Source: CAYLOP01 sp964385305 (GTDB taxonomy: Bacteria; Chloroflexota; Anaerolineae; Anaerolineales; E44-bin32). Taken from it: a stretch of DNA of 6,047 nucleotides. Positions 1-5,587 of the stretch are shown piece by piece (position 1 is the stretch's first letter; every line of letters starts with the position of its first letter). The notes below the pieces were generated by a model. It saw only the letters and a list, made by a program, of their open reading frames with translations, searched no databases and was not told the DNA's origin. Position numbers and translations under genes: made by a program. Location of the stretch: positions 1-6,047 of the forward strand of contig CAYLOP010000175.1 of the NCBI GenBank assembly GCA_964385305.1, written 5' to 3'.

Positions 1-1049
1 TCTCTATCCTCACCGTAGTTGAAATGCACGTCGTCGAAGCGGATGTTCAAGGACGGCTTAGGTGACTCCCGCACTGAAGTTTGTGTAACCGTTGGCGCAG
101 GTCTTTCGAGGATGTCAAAGATGCGGCCTGCGGCGGTCACACCAGCCATGCCAGCGTGGAAACGGGTGCCTAACATGCGCAGGGGAATGTAAAACTCGGG
201 TGCAAGGAGCAGGACGAAGAAACCCATCTCGAAGGCCAGTCGACCGTACAGCAGCCGCAGCCCCACCTCCACGGCGACGATCGCCGTGCTGAGAGTGGCG
301 ATCCACTCGAGCACGAGCGCAGAAAGAAAGGTCACCCGCAGAACCCCGAGCGTTGTGTTCCGGAAACGATTGCTAACAGAAGCGACGGTCTTGGCGTATG
401 CGTGGCTTCGCCCAAGCAGTTTCAGCGTTGTAAGGCCTTGAAGCGTGTCCAGGAAATGTGCGCTCATACGGCTGAGCGAGGTCCATTGACGTTCTGTCTG
501 GCGGGCAGCAGTGTCGCCGATGAGACTCATGAAGATCGGTATGAGCGGCGCAGTGAGCAGCAGGACCAGACCGGATGTGAGATCCAGGGGGAAGACGAAA
601 AGGAGGATCGTGAGTGGCACGATGGCGGCGAAGGCGAGCTGGGGCAGGTACTGGCTGAAATAGGCTTCGAGTGCCTCGACGCCCTCGGTGAGTGTGTTGG
701 TGAGCTCGCCGCTCCGCTCGCGTTGGGTGAAGGCTGGGCCGAGCAGGAAGATGCGCTCCGTGAGTTGCCCTCGCAGTCTGTGTTTGATGTGCATAGCAGC
801 GCGATGCGCGAAGCGTTCGACTCCCCAGGTCAGCGCTGCACGCATTAGGCTGAGCGCGGTGAATAAAATCAAGAGGTCCGTAACTTCGGGAAGGCCTTGG
901 CCCCCGAGGAAGACGCCATTCACCACCCTACTGATGATGCGCGCCTGCCCGACCAGGATGAAACCTCGGACGATGCCGAGCCCAATGGTGAGGGAGAGCT
1001 CAAGACGTGTTGTCTGAGCGTGCTGGAGGAGACGACGGTCAATCTTCAT
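1..1049 (-). CDS. cydD: CydD, thiol-reductant ABC exporter subunit (3' end outside window)
   Basis: This frame is open from the ATG at 1049 through base 1 and gives 349 residues, about 60% of a usual CydD of roughly 570-590 residues. CydD pairs with CydC to form an inner-membrane ABC exporter of glutathione/cysteine that is needed for cytochrome bd assembly. Family signatures visible in my translation are TAPLIPIFMSLIG (residues 166-178), HFLDTLQGLTTLKLLGR (198-214) and LLLAPEFYIPLR (280-291). The membrane domain fills residues about 18-300. The ATPase domain begins near residue 334, with a probable A-loop tyrosine at 345; Walker A and later motifs lie outside the window. An in-frame TAG at 1067-1065 makes 1049 the first possible ATG. 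No clear Shine-Dalgarno sequence precedes it. A 16-codon ORF (1096-1046) ends in an ATGA overlap with this start, so translational coupling is possible. It is third in the operon after cydA and cydB, and cydC is expected next. Confidence 0.95.
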   Translation of the reverse strand, partial: MKIDRRLLQHAQTTRLELSLTIGLGIVRGFILVGQARIISRVVNGVFLGGQGLPEVTDLLILFTALSLMRAALTWGVERFAHRAAMHIKHRLRGQLTERIFLLGPAFTQRERSGELTNTLTEGVEALEAYFSQYLPQLAFAAIVPLTILLFVFPLDLTSGLVLLLTAPLIPIFMSLIGDTAARQTERQWTSLSRMSAHFLDTLQGLTTLKLLGRSHAYAKTVASVSNRFRNTTLGVLRVTFLSALVLEWIATLSTAIVAVEVGLRLLYGRLAFEMGFFVLLLAPEFYIPLRMLGTRFHAGMAGVTAAGRIFDILERPAPTVTQTSVRESPKPSLNIRFDDVHFNYGEDR

Positions 1050-1072
1050 CCGCTGGGTGGTGATCTATCTCG

Positions 1073-1104
1073 AATGGTGCGAAGCACATTGTCCATCGAT
1101 GGAC
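1073..1104 (-). repeat. Two adjacent inverted repeats in the cydB-cydD gap
   Basis: Bases 1091-1104 are a perfect 14-base palindrome, GTCCATCGATGGAC. Directly beside it, 1073-1090 reads on the minus strand AATGTGCTTCGCACCATT, which pairs AATGTGC with GCACCATT through one bulged C around a TTC loop. In the cydABD mRNA these would form two consecutive small hairpins between the cydB stop and the cydD start. No T-run follows, so this is not an intrinsic terminator. An mRNA-processing or stability element that sets the CydAB:CydDC ratio, or a protein-binding site, are both possible. The repeats are visible; the function is inferred. Confidence 0.5.
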
Positions 1105-1115
1105 TGGTGTGGCAA

Positions 1116-2132
1116 TCAATACTCAAGCGTCGAGGTGGGCGTTATCCGCTTCCGGAAAATGTAGTAGGACCAGGCCTGGTAGGCAAGCACAACCGGTATG
1201 AAAATCAACGCGATGATGCTCATGACGCGTAAAGTGTATGCGCCCGAAGCTGCGCTGTAGATGGTCAGGCTCCATGCAGCCGGATCCAGACTCGAGACCA
1301 TGACGTTCGGGAAGAGGTTCATGAAGATAGTCGCCGTTGAGAAAGCGATGCTGACGCCCACTATTGCAAAGGCCCTGCCGCTTTGTTGCTGACGAGTGAA
1401 CCAGCCCGCGGCGGGTATTGCCACGATCGCCAGGAGGGGGATGATGATGGATCCAATGTTGGTCCGGGTGAAGATATCCGTCGTGAAGAATCCCACCCCC
1501 ACGGCGAGGAGACTTGCCGCCAAAGCCACAGGCCACAGCCGCGCAGCCGCGCGGCTGGCGCGGCCCATAATCTCATCGGATGTTTTAAGGATGAGAAAAT
1601 TGGCGCCGTGCAAGCTGAAAAGCGCCGTCGATGTGATCCCAGAGATGAGTGCAAAGGGGTTCAAGAGGTTCCAGAAACCACCCACGTAGGTCATATTTTG
1701 GTTGATGGGGACACCCCGGATCAAGTTTGCCATGGCGACGCCCCACAGGAAGGCCGGCACGAGGCTTCCGACAAAGATCATCCAATCCCATGTGGTTCGC
1801 CAGGCGGGCCGTGCATCTTTGCTGCGGAATTCGAAAGCCACGCCGCGCACGATGAGTGCGAGCAGGATGATAAACAAGGGCAGGTAGAAACCGCTGAACA
1901 ACGTGGCGTACCAATGTGGGAATGCGGCAAACATCGCCCCGCCGGCGGTGATGAGCCATACTTCGTTTGCGTCCCAGAAGGGGCCGATGGTGTTGACGAT
2001 GATCCGCCGTTCCTTGTCTTCCTTTGCGAGGTAGGGGAGCAGGATTCCAACACCGTAATCAAAACCTTCCAGGAAGAAGAAACCGGTGAAAAGGACAGCG
2101 ATAAGGATGAACCAGAGGGTATTCAGATCCAT
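1116..2132 (-). CDS. cydB: Cytochrome bd ubiquinol oxidase subunit II (CydB)
   Basis: CydB is the second membrane subunit of cytochrome bd oxidase. It pairs with CydA, carries no heme ligands of its own in most structures, and contributes to a proton pathway. The protein has 338 residues, within the usual 330-380. It opens with a hydrophobic helix and the family signature LEGFDYGVGILLP (21-33). This is followed by GPFWDANEVWLITAGGAMFAA (50-70, two blocks of the classic CydB signature), where D54 corresponds to E. coli Asp58 of the proposed proton channel. The rest is several hydrophobic helices, ending in a basic tail (FRKRI). The ATG at 2132 has a strong Shine-Dalgarno sequence, AGGAGGT at 2144-2138, 5 bases upstream. 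The gene lies 24 bases after the cydA stop, so the two are co-transcribed and probably translated in balance. No frameshift or missing segment is seen. Confidence 0.97.
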   Translation of the reverse strand: MDLNTLWFILIAVLFTGFFFLEGFDYGVGILLPYLAKEDKERRIIVNTIGPFWDANEVWLITAGGAMFAAFPHWYATLFSGFYLPLFIILLALIVRGVAFEFRSKDARPAWRTTWDWMIFVGSLVPAFLWGVAMANLIRGVPINQNMTYVGGFWNLLNPFALISGITSTALFSLHGANFLILKTSDEIMGRASRAAARLWPVALAASLLAVGVGFFTTDIFTRTNIGSIIIPLLAIVAIPAAGWFTRQQQSGRAFAIVGVSIAFSTATIFMNLFPNVMVSSLDPAAWSLTIYSAASGAYTLRVMSIIALIFIPVVLAYQAWSYYIFRKRITPTSTLEY

Positions 2133-2156
2133 GGCAGACCTCCTACAGGCGCCGTG

Positions 2157-3521
2157 CTATGTTGAGAGGGAGGTGAAGGGTTCGGGATTTTGATCCACGC
2201 GTCGGGCATATTTCGCGAGCAGATAGATATCCACGACCATCAATACGCCGTAGATCAAGGTAAAAACCACGAGCGTGAAAGCCAACATCCCGGTGGAGAC
2301 ATTGGGCGATACGGCGTCTTGGGTCCTTTGAAGACCAAAAACAATCCAGGGTTGGCGGCCGATCTCCGTCAGCATCCAGCCGGCCGTGTTTGCAATATAA
2401 GGCAGGGCGATGGCCCACGGCAGGTATTGCATGATGCGTCTGGCGAGTGGGGCTTGCCCGCGTTGGACGGTGAAAAGCGCCAAGAGAGCGAGTGCGATCA
2501 TCAACAACCCAATCCCGATCATGATGCGGAAAGCCCAGTAATTGATGGTCACAGGCGGTATGTAATCCCCGGGCCCGTAGCGTTTCTCATATTCGGCCTG
2601 GATGCTCACCATGCCTCTGACCTCGCCTTCAAGACGATTGTAGGCAAGGAGGCTCAGGAGGCGCGGGATGCGAATAGAGACAATGTCTCGCTGCTCGGTT
2701 TCATTGGCAATAGAGAACAAAGAGAGAGAGGCGGGATCCTCGCTCTCCCAAAGTCCTTCGGCGGCTGCCATCTTCATGGGCTGTACCCGCACCATGTGCT
2801 GCGCCTGTTGGTGGCCGATGATGCCCACGAGCACGGTCGCGATGAGCCCGTAGATGGCGGCGTATCGGAAGGAGCGCTGGAAAAGGGGTCTCTCGGATTG
2901 GTTTCGGACCAGGTGGTATGCGCTGATGCCGAGCATAAAAAATGCGGCGGTCGCCATGCCGGAGGCTACGACATGTGGGAACTGGACCCAAACGTGGGGG
3001 TTGGAGAGCAGTGCGAAGAAGTCATTCATGACAGCTCTTCCATCCTGGATGACATAGCCCACAGGCTCTTGCATGAAGGAATTCGCGACCAGGATCCATA
3101 GAGCAGATAGATTTGACCCGATTGCGACCAGCCACATCGTGGCGGCGTGAATCTTCTTGGGTAACTTATCCCAGCCAAATATCCAGATCCCGAGGAAGGT
3201 CGATTCAAGGAAAAAGGCCGACAGGGCTTCGATGGCAAGAGGGGCACCAAAGACATCGCCAACATAACGGGCGTATTCAGACCAATTCATACCAAATTGA
3301 AATTCCATCACGATGCCGGTCACAACCCCCATGGCGAAGTTGATCAAGAAAAGCTTGCCCCAGAATTTGGTCATGCGTTTATAGAGTTCATTACCGGTGC
3401 GAACGTACATGGTCTCCATCATAGCGACCAGAATGGAGAGGCCTAAGGTGAGTGGGACGAAGAAAAAATGGTAGATCGTTGTGACGGCAAATTGCGCACG
3501 GGCGAGAGTGATCGCGTTCAT
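2157..3521 (-). CDS. cydA: Cytochrome bd ubiquinol oxidase subunit I (CydA), short Q-loop type
   Basis: CydA is the catalytic subunit of cytochrome bd, the high-affinity quinol:O2 oxidoreductase of the cytoplasmic membrane. The 454-residue protein keeps the key residues; E. coli equivalents by my own alignment are in brackets. Heme ligands are H18 (H19, b595), H183 (H186, b558) and M334 (M393, b558). E98 and E106 (E99, E107) belong to the proton path. R332 (R391) and E386 (E445) lie before and within TEIGRQPW. Quinol-loop residues are K250 and E255 (K252, E257). The offset jumps from 2-3 to 59 residues between the start of the Q-loop and M334, so this is the short-loop form, lacking the roughly 56-residue insertion of E. 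coli CydA. The ATG at 3521 is preceded by GGAGGT (3532-3527) with a 5-base spacer. It is the first gene of the operon, followed by cydB and cydD. Transcription probably starts near 3698. Confidence 0.97.
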   Translation of the reverse strand: MNAITLARAQFAVTTIYHFFFVPLTLGLSILVAMMETMYVRTGNELYKRMTKFWGKLFLINFAMGVVTGIVMEFQFGMNWSEYARYVGDVFGAPLAIEALSAFFLESTFLGIWIFGWDKLPKKIHAATMWLVAIGSNLSALWILVANSFMQEPVGYVIQDGRAVMNDFFALLSNPHVWVQFPHVVASGMATAAFFMLGISAYHLVRNQSERPLFQRSFRYAAIYGLIATVLVGIIGHQQAQHMVRVQPMKMAAAEGLWESEDPASLSLFSIANETEQRDIVSIRIPRLLSLLAYNRLEGEVRGMVSIQAEYEKRYGPGDYIPPVTINYWAFRIMIGIGLLMIALALLALFTVQRGQAPLARRIMQYLPWAIALPYIANTAGWMLTEIGRQPWIVFGLQRTQDAVSPNVSTGMLAFTLVVFTLIYGVLMVVDIYLLAKYARRVDQNPEPFTSLST

Positions 3522-3612
3522 AAACGACCTCCGCTTGATTTGAGTCCAGTGAGGGCACCTTCAATGGAAGTGGCTACCCCACGCTATATTTCCGGTGACA
3601 GGGCAATGGAAC

Positions 3613-3672
3613 AGGCAACGTACAGCTTGCCTTCTTCGAACCTGCGGATCGATCTATCCCCTGCAGGTCGAA
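3613..3672 (-). promoter_or_regulatory. Hairpins in the cydA 5' leader
   Basis: Between the predicted cydA transcription start and its ATG, two inverted repeats lie in tandem. The larger (3635-3672) pairs TTCGAACCTGC with GCAGGTCGAA, with one unpaired base, plus an inner GGAT/ATCC stem closing a six-base loop. The smaller (3613-3632) pairs AGGCAA with TTGCCT around eight bases. No T-run follows either on the minus strand, so terminator activity is unlikely. They could be leader RNA structures affecting stability or translation, or DNA operators. The pairing is seen directly; the function is unknown. Confidence 0.45.
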
Positions 3673-3704
3673 ACGTATGTCGTCTAGCATCCCTCTATGT
3701 ATCC

Positions 3705-3734
3705 ATTATAGCGAAAAATTCTGATCCATGTGAA
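3705..3734 (-). promoter_or_regulatory. Predicted sigma-70-type promoter of cydABD
   Basis: On the minus strand, TTCACA (3734-3729; 5 of 6 matches to the -35 consensus) is separated by 18 bases from a perfect TATAAT (3710-3705). The spacer is A/T-rich. Transcription would start near 3698, leaving a leader of about 175 bases before the cydA ATG. The -35 box lies inside the inverted repeat at 3728-3740, so a protein bound there would occlude the promoter. Confidence 0.7.
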
Positions 3735-3740
3735 GCACAT
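3728..3740. promoter_or_regulatory. Inverted repeat over the cydA -35 box, candidate operator
   Basis: ATGTGAAGCACAT has perfect 5-base arms (ATGTG/CACAT) around three bases. It covers the cydA -35 element. The TGTG/CACA arms recall redox regulators of the CRP/FNR or Rex type, but the spacing fits neither consensus (TGTGA-N6-TCACA, or the longer Rex site). The binding protein is unknown. Confidence 0.4.
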
Positions 3741-3792
3741 TGCGGGAACACTACTTGTGTGGGCAGGTAGGAGAGTAGTGATAAATTGCCTA

Positions 3793-3822
3793 TTGACAAT
3801 ATGTCTATAGACATCTTATACT
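3793..3822 (+). promoter_or_regulatory. Near-consensus promoter of the padR-like operon (leaderless start)
   Basis: TTGACA (3793-3798, 6 of 6) and TATACT (3817-3822, 5 of 6) are separated by 18 bases. A start 7-8 bases beyond the -10 box falls on G3829 or A3830, the first base of the padR ATG. The sequence before that ATG (CTTACCCCG) has no Shine-Dalgarno motif, which agrees with a leaderless mRNA. The promoter should drive the plus-strand genes. Confidence 0.75.
3801..3814. promoter_or_regulatory. Perfect palindrome in the padR promoter spacer, candidate PadR operator
   Basis: ATGTCTATAGACAT is a perfect 14-base palindrome placed wholly between the -35 and -10 boxes. Characterised PadR operators often have ATGT and ACAT arms separated by about 8 bases; here the arms are the same with 6 bases between. 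An overlapping partial palindrome, GACA-ATA-TGTC (3795-3805), shares the TGTC arm and touches the -35 box. A dimer bound here would block RNA polymerase, so the simplest reading is autorepression by the PadR-like protein encoded immediately downstream. Confidence 0.6.
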
Positions 3823-3829
3823 TACCCCG

Positions 3830-4225
3830 ATGAGAGGAATTGAAAACCCTGGGCAAGCCAAAGGTGGAGCCAGACGCGGGCGCAGACGGCGGCGTGTGAT
3901 GAGTTTCCTGCAGCCCTGCCTACTGCTTCTCCTGCGCGAGGGCGAGGCGCATGGCTATGCTTTGGTCGCAGAGCTGGATCGGTTTGGCTTTGATCCGGAG
4001 CGACTTGATCCCAGCCTTGTTTACCGCGCGTTACGTGAGATGGAACAAGTAGCGTGGATTGATTCTCGCTGGGATGACGAAAGCCAAGGACCGCGCCGCA
4101 GGGTCTATCGGCTGTCAGAGACTGGTCTGGAGCAATTATCGGCATGGATCGAAGAGCTGCGCCGCACGCATGACGAGATCGAACGCCTCTTAACGGCATT
4201 CGAAAGCCAGGAAGAGCCAGGGTAA
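3830..4225 (+). CDS. PadR-family transcriptional regulator with a basic N-terminal tail
   Basis: PadR proteins are winged-helix dimers that usually repress their own and neighbouring genes until a ligand releases them. This 131-residue protein begins with an arginine-rich tail (RRGRRRRR, residues 15-22). The winged helix follows: FLQPCLLLLLREGEAHGYAL (26-45) with the family HGY motif, DPSLVYRALREMEQ (60-73) as recognition-helix region, and the wing GPRRRVYRLSETG (87-99). A single acidic C-terminal helix (about 100-128) probably mediates dimerisation, making this the short PadR type. The ATG at 3830 lacks a ribosome-binding site but coincides with the predicted transcription start, so leaderless translation is likely. 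An internal ATG at 3899 would remove the basic tail. It is divergent from cydA and heads the plus-strand genes; the palindrome in its own promoter suggests autoregulation. The ligand is unknown. Family assignment is firm; targets are inferred. Confidence 0.9.
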   Translation: MRGIENPGQAKGGARRGRRRRRVMSFLQPCLLLLLREGEAHGYALVAELDRFGFDPERLDPSLVYRALREMEQVAWIDSRWDDESQGPRRRVYRLSETGLEQLSAWIEELRRTHDEIERLLTAFESQEEPG

Positions 4226-4249
4226 CACAAGGGTAAGTGGGCCATGGGA

Positions 4250-4273
4250 GCCCGACACCGTTCGCGGGTGGGC
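4250..4273 (+). other. Imperfect hairpin after the padR-like gene
   Basis: Downstream of the padR stop, GCCCGACACCG and CGGGTGGGC can pair imperfectly around a TTCG tetraloop. There is no following T-run, so it is not a standard terminator and read-through into the next gene is expected. It may be a weak attenuator or simply GC-rich sequence. Confidence 0.25.
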
Positions 4274-4324
4274 GTCTCAGGGTACATTGGATGGGTGCGT
4301 GCTGGCGTATTTGTCAGCAAACCT

Positions 4325-4338
4325 GCACAGAGATGTGC
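4325..4338 (+). repeat. Inverted repeat just upstream of the DUF364 gene
   Basis: GCACA-GAGA-TGTGC is a perfect 5-base inverted repeat around a GAGA loop, two bases before the GGAAGG ribosome-binding sequence used by the preferred start at 4353. As RNA it would be a small hairpin next to the ribosome site. If translation starts at TTG 4287 instead, it lies inside the coding region. Its function is unknown. Confidence 0.3.
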
Positions 4339-4352
4339 TTGGAAGGATGAGG

Positions 4353-5120
4353 ATGCGACTGGAAGAGAAGCTATTTGCCACGGTTCCGGATGGAAACATC
4401 GTCGAAGTCTTTATTGGCCTTCACTGGACCGCTGTGGTTGCAGATGTGGGTGGCCGTAGAAGTTGTGGTTTAGCCTCGACGCTCTCAAGACCGCATGAGC
4501 ATGGAGGGGGTGCAGATGTCCCGCAAGCCGGTGCCCTGGAAACGCTTTCGGGGCGTGATCTGGCGAGGTTGATGTTGGAGGATGAGACACCGACGCTCTC
4601 CAGCGTTGGTGTTGCAGCGACCAACGCGCTCCTGCCCGGTCCATCGGTTGAGGAGCACGTTGAGATGAACGCGGAACATGTCATCGCTCAGCATGGCGCT
4701 GGGAAACGAGTGGCGGTCGTGGGGCATTTCCCCTTTATCCCCCGTCTTCAATACAAAGTTGGCGAGTTGTTTGTTCTCGAGTTGAACCCGCGCGGTGACG
4801 ATCTCCACGCAGATTCTGCGCCGGACATCATCCCAACCTGTGATGTCGTTGCACTTACCGGGATGGCGCTGGTGAACCACACCTTAGAAGGCTTGTTGAA
4901 GCTATGCGCTCCCTCGTCGATGGTTTTGGTCCTGGGGCCGAGCACACCGTTGAGCCCAGTGCTCTTCGACTACGGCGTCCAGTATCTCTCGGGATCCCTG
5001 GTTGCGGATATCGAATCTGTGTTGCGGGCAGTTCGGCAAGGCGCGAACTTTCGCCAGGTACACCGCGCGGGCGTCCGTTTAGTCACGATGGGTGCGCCTG
5101 GATCGGTGATAGCTTCTTGA
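4353..5120 (+). CDS. DUF4213/DUF364 protein, putative heavy-metal-chelation family
   Basis: This matches the two-part family of an N-terminal DUF4213 and a C-terminal Rossmann-like DUF364 domain. Structural-genomics work annotated it as a putative heavy-metal-chelation protein; no reaction is established. From the chosen start the protein has 255 residues, a usual length. Motifs are IGLHWTAVV (21-29), SVGVAATNALLP (84-95), KRVAVVGHFPFIPRL (118-132), LELNPRGDDL (142-151), DVVALTGMALVNHTLEGLL (164-182) and GPSTPLSPVLFDYGVQYLSG (195-214). H24, C38, H48 and H50 are possible metal ligands, by inference only. I prefer ATG 4353 because GGAAGG lies 6 bases upstream and the distance to GLHWT fits homologues. 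ATG 4347 and TTG 4287 (22 residues longer) are alternatives. It lies 127 bases after the padR stop and 99 before the NifX-like gene, on the same strand, suggesting one unit. It is probably soluble and cytoplasmic, since no signal peptide is visible. Confidence 0.9.
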   Translation: MRLEEKLFATVPDGNIVEVFIGLHWTAVVADVGGRRSCGLASTLSRPHEHGGGADVPQAGALETLSGRDLARLMLEDETPTLSSVGVAATNALLPGPSVEEHVEMNAEHVIAQHGAGKRVAVVGHFPFIPRLQYKVGELFVLELNPRGDDLHADSAPDIIPTCDVVALTGMALVNHTLEGLLKLCAPSSMVLVLGPSTPLSPVLFDYGVQYLSGSLVADIESVLRAVRQGANFRQVHRAGVRLVTMGAPGSVIAS

Positions 5121-5153
5121 ATCTTTACGGGAAGAATAAGGAAACATTGCTGA

Positions 5154-5176
5154 GGGGATGAAGGAATGTCATCCTC
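5154..5176 (+). other. Stem-loop in the DUF364 - NifX-like gap
   Basis: GGGGATGA pairs with TCATCCTC (eight pairs, one a G-U) around a seven-base AGGAATG loop. There is no T-run. The loop contains the alternative ATG at 5166, so that start would lie inside a folded structure. It may separate translation or stability of the two flanking cistrons. Confidence 0.35.
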
Positions 5177-5207
5177 CCTGCAATTGAAATCAATACCCAG
5201 AGAAAGT

Positions 5208-5213
5208 AGAGGA
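5208..5213 (+). promoter_or_regulatory. Ribosome-binding site deciding the NifX-like start
   Basis: AGAGGA lies 6 bases before the ATG at 5220. This site, and the fact that the conserved domain begins exactly at MKVAVSA, favour 5220 over the in-frame ATG at 5166, which would add 18 unconserved residues. Confidence 0.65.
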
Positions 5214-5219
5214 TCAGAT

Positions 5220-5582
5220 ATGAAAGTAGCAGTTAGCGCTGTAAGCCCAGAATATGATGCTCCCATGCAGCCTCGCTTCGGTCGTTGTGAATATTTCGTC
5301 GTTATTGACACCGAGACTCGCGCATGGGAGGCACACCCTAACCCGGCGGTGGACGCTATGGGCGGCGCCGGATCCCAAGCAGCGCAATTTCTCGCCAACT
5401 TAGGCGTAGAGGCTGTGATCAGCGGGAATTATGGTCCCACTGCGTTCATGGGATTGGATGCGGCTGAGATCCGAATGTATCAGGCTTCGGGCGGTAGCGT
5501 GTGTGAGGCTGTGGATGCTCTATTGGGAGATCGGCTCGAGTCCGTTTCTGGCGCCACAGGTCCGTCACGGCATGGAGGATGA
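5220..5582 (+). CDS. NifX/NifB-like dinitrogenase iron-molybdenum cofactor family protein
   Basis: This 120-residue protein is a stand-alone domain of the family named after dinitrogenase Fe-Mo cofactor biosynthesis (Pfam PF02579; NifX, NafY and the NifB C-terminus). Characterised members bind iron-sulfur or Fe-Mo cofactor intermediates. Many members occur in organisms or loci without nitrogenase, where the role is unknown. Visible signatures are the initial strand MKVAVSAVS, RFGRCEYFVVID (19-30), the NP pair (41-42), GGAGSQAAQFLANLGVEAVI (48-67), SGNYGPTAF (68-76) and a glycine-rich tail ending SRHGG, a short version of the Gly/His tails seen in some relatives. C23 and C95 are the only cysteines. 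The start at 5220 is supported by AGAGGA 6 bases upstream. The stop is 5 bases from the next ATG, and the next gene's GGAGG overlaps its end, so the two are tightly coupled. No nif structural gene is visible, so I do not assign a nif symbol. Confidence 0.9.
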   Translation: MKVAVSAVSPEYDAPMQPRFGRCEYFVVIDTETRAWEAHPNPAVDAMGGAGSQAAQFLANLGVEAVISGNYGPTAFMGLDAAEIRMYQASGGSVCEAVDALLGDRLESVSGATGPSRHGG

Positions 5583-5587
5583 GGCCG

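Larger units (their letters stand above)
3522..3829. other. Divergent cydA / padR intergenic control region
   Basis: This 308-base gap has no convincing protein gene. It holds the cydA promoter on the minus strand and the padR promoter on the plus strand, with -35 boxes about 60 bases apart. It also holds a perfect palindrome at 3801-3814, an inverted repeat at 3728-3740, a loose pair CACTAC (3749-3754) / GTAGTG (3775-3780), and hairpin-forming sequence between the cydA promoter and its ATG. A 38-codon minus-strand ORF (3690-3574) begins with AGAGGG placed directly against its ATG, which is too close for a good ribosome site. I regard it as unproven. Confidence 0.75.

Noticed and set aside
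402..1232. Several plus-strand ORFs of 109-148 codons at the left side
   Set aside because: They are antisense to cydD and the cydB end. The minus-strand reading gives a continuous, clearly recognisable CydD, which explains this stretch.
1383..2165. 260-codon plus-strand ORF opposite cydB
   Set aside because: It is antisense to an intact cydB and has the same shadow-like composition, with no recognisable motif or ribosome site.
2190..3101. 303-codon plus-strand ORF opposite cydA
   Set aside because: It lies wholly antisense to cydA, which has all expected heme and quinol residues. The antisense translation is low in hydrophobic residues, rich in H/D/G/E, and shows no family motif. It is a codon-usage shadow.
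3635..3672. Intrinsic terminator between the divergent operons
   Set aside because: The hairpin is strong but has no T-run on either strand and lies downstream of the cydA promoter, before its gene.
3728..3740. Classical CRP/FNR or Rex box at the cydA promoter
   Set aside because: The arms TGTG/CACA fit partly, but the spacing matches neither the TGTGA-N6-TCACA box nor the longer Rex site, so I kept it only as an unassigned inverted repeat.
3468..3770. 100-codon plus-strand ORF across the cydA start and intergenic region
   Set aside because: It begins inside cydA on the opposite strand, crosses the predicted cydA promoter and has no ribosome site or recognisable domain.
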